From Aestuariibius violaceus (GTDB taxonomy: Bacteria; Pseudomonadota; Alphaproteobacteria; Rhodobacterales; Rhodobacteraceae), in contig NZ_JBFONT020000009.1 of assembly GCF_040779325.2 (NCBI RefSeq), positions 1-64,000 of the forward strand: DNA of 64,000 nucleotides, given 5' to 3'. Below the pieces are notes generated by a model, which saw nothing but the letters and a program-made list of their open reading frames with translations, did not search any database and was not told the DNA's origin. The translations under genes were made by a program, and so were the position numbers. Below are positions 60,802 through 64,000 of the stretch, one piece after another. Numbering within the stretch: the stretch's first letter is position 1; every line of letters starts with the position of its first letter.

Positions 60802-61417
60802 GCCGGGTCATGTAGGCCTTCGACAAATGATCCCGCAGGGCCGCATAAGCGCCGTCCGGATCGCGCGCCGCGATGGCCTCGACGATCGCCTCATGTTCTT
60901 CCAGCGCATCGGCGCCGCGCCCCTCGGCGGCCAGCGATGTGGTCGCCAACAGCGCCATGGACCGGTGAACAAGGTCCAGCTGCTGCACCAGAAACCGGTT
61001 GTGGGAGGCAAGATGGATCTGCCGGTGGAACCGCCGGTTCGCCCGGCTCAGCGCCTTCGGATCGCCCACAAGCGCGCGGTCGGCCAGCGCCATATCCCGC
61101 AGAACCGCGATCTCTTCGTCCGTCGCGTGGGTCGCCGCCAGCCGCGCGGCCAGCCCCTCAAGCTCTCCCCGAACTATGTAAAGCTCGGCCAGCTGCGAAT
61201 GATCGAGCGACGCGACGATCAACGACCGCCCATCCCGCGTCAAAAGCGACTGCGTCTCAAGCCGCTGCAACGCCTCACGGATCGGCGTCCGCGACACGCC
61301 AAACCGTTCGGCCAGCTCGCTTTCCACCAGCCGGTCGCCGGGGCGGTAGATCCCCACATCGATCGCTTCCAGGATCATGTCATAAGCGTCTTTCAACGGC
61401 ATTTTCGCGTCGACCAT
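60764..61417 (-). CDS. GntR-family regulator with FCD domain
   Basis: A 217-aa regulator. The winged helix is residues 7–75 (LKDAYDMILEAIDVGIYRPGD, then LAERFGVSRTPIREALQRLE). The FCD effector domain (about 80–205) includes the metal-binding histidines in RRFHRQIHLASHNRFL and EEHEAIVEAIAARD. Such regulators respond to organic acids. Its C-terminal coding end overlaps the convergent glycosyltransferase gene by 38 bp. The target genes are not evident here; the divergent nucleotidase is one candidate. Confidence 0.93.
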   Translation of the reverse strand: MVDAKMPLKDAYDMILEAIDVGIYRPGDRLVESELAERFGVSRTPIREALQRLETQSLLTRDGRSLIVASLDHSQLAELYIVRGELEGLAARLAATHATDEEIAVLRDMALADRALVGDPKALSRANRRFHRQIHLASHNRFLVQQLDLVHRSMALLATTSLAAEGRGADALEEHEAIVEAIAARDPDGAYAALRDHLSKAYMTRLRLDAEAVEAAE

Positions 61418-61502
61418 GGCAGCCTCTCCCTGCGGGCCACCCTATCCTAATCCGCTCCGCCACCGATTGCACCCCGGCGCCCGCACCGATAGCGTCCCGA
61501 TC

Positions 61503-62147
61503 ATGCCACGCACCGCCTTCGCCCCGATCCGCCACTGGGTCTTCGACCTCGACAATACGCTCTATACTCCCGATGCCCGCCTCTTCGACCAGATCGAAGA
61601 AAGGATGGCGGACTGGATTATGGAGAGCCTGGACCTCGGCCGACAGGACGCCCATGCCCTTCGCCGCACCTACTGGCAGCGCTACGGCACAACGCTGGCG
61701 GGCCTGATGGCAGAACACCGTATCGACCCCGACGGCTTCCTCGACCATGTGCACGACATCGACCTCGCCGCGCTCGCGCCGGATCCCGGCCTCCGCCGCG
61801 CAATCGACGCCCTGCCCGGCCGCCGTATCGTCTTCACCAATGGTAGCCGCGGCCACGCCGCGCGCATCCTCGCCGCCCGTGGCCTGACCGACCTGTTCGA
61901 AGCGATCTACGGCGTCGAAGATGCCGACTACGTCCCGAAGCCCCAGCGCGCCGCCTTCGACGCGATCTTCGACAGCGACAACCTGACCCCCGACCGCTCT
62001 GCCATGTTCGAGGATGACATCCGCAACCTCGAAACTCCCTTCGCCCTCGGCCTGCGCACGGTCCACGTCGCGGGCGAACCCGATCCGGCGCCGCATATCC
62101 ACCATCACACCGACGACCTCGCGGGCTTTCTGTCGCAGATCGTGTGA
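61503..62147 (+). CDS. Pyrimidine 5'-nucleotidase, HAD family
   Basis: A 214-aa HAD hydrolase of the Sdt1/pyrimidine-nucleotidase type. Motif I is HWVFDLDNTLYTPDARLF (nucleophile Asp), motif II is RIVFTNGSRGHA and motif IV is AMFEDDIRNLETP, with KPQ as motif III (YVPKPQRAAFDAIF). It likely dephosphorylates UMP/CMP or modified pyrimidine nucleotides. The ATG at 61503 is chosen because upstream residues lack family character and overlap the divergent GntR gene. Confidence 0.9.
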   Translation: MPRTAFAPIRHWVFDLDNTLYTPDARLFDQIEERMADWIMESLDLGRQDAHALRRTYWQRYGTTLAGLMAEHRIDPDGFLDHVHDIDLAALAPDPGLRRAIDALPGRRIVFTNGSRGHAARILAARGLTDLFEAIYGVEDADYVPKPQRAAFDAIFDSDNLTPDRSAMFEDDIRNLETPFALGLRTVHVAGEPDPAPHIHHHTDDLAGFLSQIV

Positions 62148-62171
62148 CCTGATCGCTGGATCGCCTAGATC

Positions 62172-63356
62172 ATGACTATGGACATCGAACGCACCGACAT
62201 CCTCATCTCCGGCGGCGGGATCGCCGGGCTGACGGCCGCCATCGCCTTCGGCAACGAGGGCTTCAGCGTCCTCTGCGTGGACCCGGCCCCGCCCGTGACA
62301 GAGGCGGACACGGACGGCGCGGATACCCGAACGACCGCCTTTCTCCAGCCCGCCCGCGCCCTGCTGGAGGAGGTCGGCCTCTGGCCGCGCCTCGACCCCC
62401 ACGCCATGCCGCTCCAGATCATGCGCATCGCCGATGAAGGCGGCGCCAGCCGGGATTTCGATGCCGCCGACATCTCCGATCGTCCCTTCGCCTGGAACCT
62501 GACGAACTGGCTGATCCGGCGTGAGGCTCTGGCCAGGATCGATGAGATGCCCAACGTCACGCTCCGCACCGGTTTCGCCACGACACACATCCTCACGCGA
62601 GAGGCCGAGGCGCGCATCACTCTCTCCGACGGCGCTCGCATCGCCGCCCGGCTGCTCATCGCCGCCGACGGCAAGGGCTCCCCGGTGCGCGGGATGCTGG
62701 GCATCGGCACAAGGCAGGTCCGCTACCCCCAGAAAGCCCTCAGCTTCGCCGTCACCCATCCCGTGCCCCACAACAATGTCTCGACCGAGATCCACCAAAG
62801 CGGCGGCCCCTTCACCCTCGTCCCCCTCCCCGACCAGGACGGCACCCCGTGCTCTGCCATCGTCTGGATGGAGGCGACGGAAGAGGCCGACCGCATGCTG
62901 GCCCTCGACGACGCCGCCTTCGCGGAAGAGGCGACCGCCCGCAGCAAGGCGCTCTTCGGGCCTCTCACCCCCGTCACCCGCCCCACCGCCTGGCCCATGT
63001 CCAGCCTCATCGCCCAGCGGTTCGCGGCGGAACGGACGGCCCTCATCGCTGAAGCCGCCCATGCGGTGCCGCCCATCGGCGCGCAGGGCCTCAACATGAG
63101 CCTCGCCGACATAGTCTGCCTCCGCGACCTCGCCCGCGCCGCCCCCGATCAGCTGGGCAGCCGCGCGATGCTCGACCGCTACGACCGAAAGCGCCGGTTG
63201 GAGGTCGGCCTCCGCGTCGCTGGCGTCGATCTTCTCAACCGGGCCTCGATGGCGAGCCACCCGGCGGTCCGGCAGGTTCGCTCCATCGCCATGCGCGCCC
63301 TCCACGACATCCCGCCGATCCGACGCGGCCTGATGCGGCTCGGGCTCGGTGGGTGA
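62172..63356 (+). CDS. UbiH/UbiF-family FAD-dependent hydroxylase
   Basis: A 394-aa flavoprotein monooxygenase that probably hydroxylates the ubiquinone ring. FAD binding is at ILISGGGIAGLTAAIAFGNEG, with the DG motif in LIAADGKGSPVRGMLGIG and the third site in LIAEAAHAVPPIGAQGLNMSL. In the last motif AE replaces the usual GD, which I recall as common in alphaproteobacterial members. Which ring position it modifies cannot be told from sequence. Confidence 0.9.
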   Translation: MTMDIERTDILISGGGIAGLTAAIAFGNEGFSVLCVDPAPPVTEADTDGADTRTTAFLQPARALLEEVGLWPRLDPHAMPLQIMRIADEGGASRDFDAADISDRPFAWNLTNWLIRREALARIDEMPNVTLRTGFATTHILTREAEARITLSDGARIAARLLIAADGKGSPVRGMLGIGTRQVRYPQKALSFAVTHPVPHNNVSTEIHQSGGPFTLVPLPDQDGTPCSAIVWMEATEEADRMLALDDAAFAEEATARSKALFGPLTPVTRPTAWPMSSLIAQRFAAERTALIAEAAHAVPPIGAQGLNMSLADIVCLRDLARAAPDQLGSRAMLDRYDRKRRLEVGLRVAGVDLLNRASMASHPAVRQVRSIAMRALHDIPPIRRGLMRLGLGG

Positions 63357-63415
63357 CCTGCCGCAGTGACAAGGGGCGGCTCCTCGGGCTATCCTGACCA
63401 ACGGGAGGCGCGCGC

Positions 63416-63847
63416 ATGGGTCTGTTTCCGAAAGTCGACCTCAAGGTCATCGCCTGGGATTTCGACGGCGTGCTGAATCGGGCCGACCCGGCCGATTCCA
63501 TCGACTTGGACGACAGCCTCCTCTTCTGGGCCGAGGTCCTGGCCCAGAAATCCCTGCGGCACGTTGCGTTGGCGGATGCCGATGCGGAACGCGCAACCCT
63601 GATCGAAACGCATCTCGGCGATTGGCCGTCCATCGAACAGGTCTTCGCCTCGGGGCTCCTCGGCTCATCCCGCCCGGACCCCGCCTTCTTCGATGCCGTG
63701 ACCGATACGCTCGCAATCAAGCCGGGCGAGGCGATGCTGATCGACGCCTCTGGCACCAACGTCAACGCCGCCGCCGGGCAGGGCTGGCGCAGCTTCCGCT
63801 ACTCCCCCCTCGCAAAGGACGCGCTCAAGCGCAGTCTCGGCCTCTGA
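63416..63847 (+). CDS. Small HAD-family hydrolase
   Basis: A 143-aa compact HAD protein. Motif I is VIAWDFDGVLNRADP, with nucleophile Asp and acid/base Asp. RPDPAFFDAVTDTL could hold motif III, and EAMLIDASGTNVNAA takes the motif IV place with only one of the usual acidic residues. It lacks a cap domain and is shorter than most relatives (about 200 aa), so activity is uncertain. GGGAGG lies upstream of the ATG. Confidence 0.8.
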   Translation: MGLFPKVDLKVIAWDFDGVLNRADPADSIDLDDSLLFWAEVLAQKSLRHVALADADAERATLIETHLGDWPSIEQVFASGLLGSSRPDPAFFDAVTDTLAIKPGEAMLIDASGTNVNAAAGQGWRSFRYSPLAKDALKRSLGL

Positions 63848-63932
63848 CGGCGGATTGCGCTCGCGGGCAAAACCGCTAGAAGGCTCCGGACGCAAGAATG
63901 ATGCCCGGGGACGGGCCAGCGGAGGGACAAAG

Positions 63933-64000
63933 ATGCGCGTTTATTACGATCGCGATTGCGATGTGAATCTCATCAAGGACAAGAAGGTCGCGATCCTTGG
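63933..64000 (+). CDS. ilvC: Ketol-acid reductoisomerase, N-terminal fragment
   Basis: The first 22 codons (MRVYYDRDCDVNLIKDKKVAIL) run to the window edge and match the start of IlvC, just before its NADP-binding Rossmann loop. GGAGGGACAAAG precedes the ATG. The enzyme acts in valine, leucine and isoleucine synthesis. The rest lies outside the window. Confidence 0.9.
   Translation, partial: MRVYYDRDCDVNLIKDKKVAIL

Overview
The window looks like a chromosomal segment of a GC-rich alphaproteobacterium of the Rhodobacteraceae (Roseobacter/Rhodobacterales). Support comes from the gene order miaB–phoH–ybeY–corC–lnt–metK–trmB and aroA–cmk–rpsA–ihfB–lapA–trpF, a metK leader matching the SAM/SAH riboswitch (a class described from Rhodobacterales), CarD, DUF2244 and DUF6778-like proteins, a Suv3-like helicase, and many operons joined by 4-bp ATGA/GTGA/TTGA overlaps. 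I saw no rRNA, tRNA or CRISPR array.

Layout. 1–11.8 kb (minus strand): reductive pyrimidine catabolism. In transcription order it holds preT, a GFA-fold protein, an Fpg-like glycosylase, a SAM methyltransferase, preA, an M20-type ureidopropionase/carbamoylase, an unrecognised 146-aa protein, a hydantoinase/dihydropyrimidinase, then an ABC importer (ATPase, two permeases, NMT1-type binding protein). Import, ring reduction, ring opening and decarbamoylation are therefore encoded together. 11.9–14.5 kb: DUF1330, a saccharopine-dehydrogenase-like/DUF4166 protein and a DUF4893-like secreted protein. 14.5–21.3 kb (minus): trpF, lapA-like, ihfB, rpsA, a CAT-like acetyltransferase, cmk, a second GFA protein and aroA. 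21.4–31.3 kb (minus): trmB, metK with its riboswitch, lnt, corC, ybeY, phoH, two tandem paralogous lipoproteins and miaB. A plus-strand trypsin-like protease interrupts this cluster between ybeY and phoH.

31.3–44.1 kb: a glycosyltransferase-like protein, an MFS exporter divergent from an Lrp/AsnC regulator, a lipoprotein, xseA divergent from purD, carD, fdxA, an Hsp15-like S4 protein coupled to the Suv3-like helicase, a TPR protein divergent from an SCP2 protein, and an alpha/beta hydrolase.

44.1–53.7 kb is the accessory part: remnants of IS5-type and IS3-type elements, an SDR/cupin operon divergent from an XRE/MmyB regulator, and a TetR-controlled catabolic unit (TRAP transporter, cyclase-family hydrolase, FAH-family enzyme, OsmC). 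The cupin lipoprotein gene has TGA as its second codon. 53.7–64 kb returns to core genes: ctaD, DUF2244, a glycosyltransferase-like protein, YqeY, carA, a large membrane GT2, a GntR/FCD regulator, a pyrimidine 5'-nucleotidase, a UbiH-type monooxygenase, a small HAD protein and the start of ilvC at the right edge.

The strongest leads for something undescribed are the inverted trypsin-like protease inside the phoH–ybeY cluster, the orphan protein translationally coupled on both sides in the pyrimidine operon, the DNA glycosylase with a C3Y zinc finger in the same operon, and the TetR–TRAP–cyclase–FAH–OsmC unit with its perfect operator palindrome. Family assignments come from reading motifs by eye; no database search was run.
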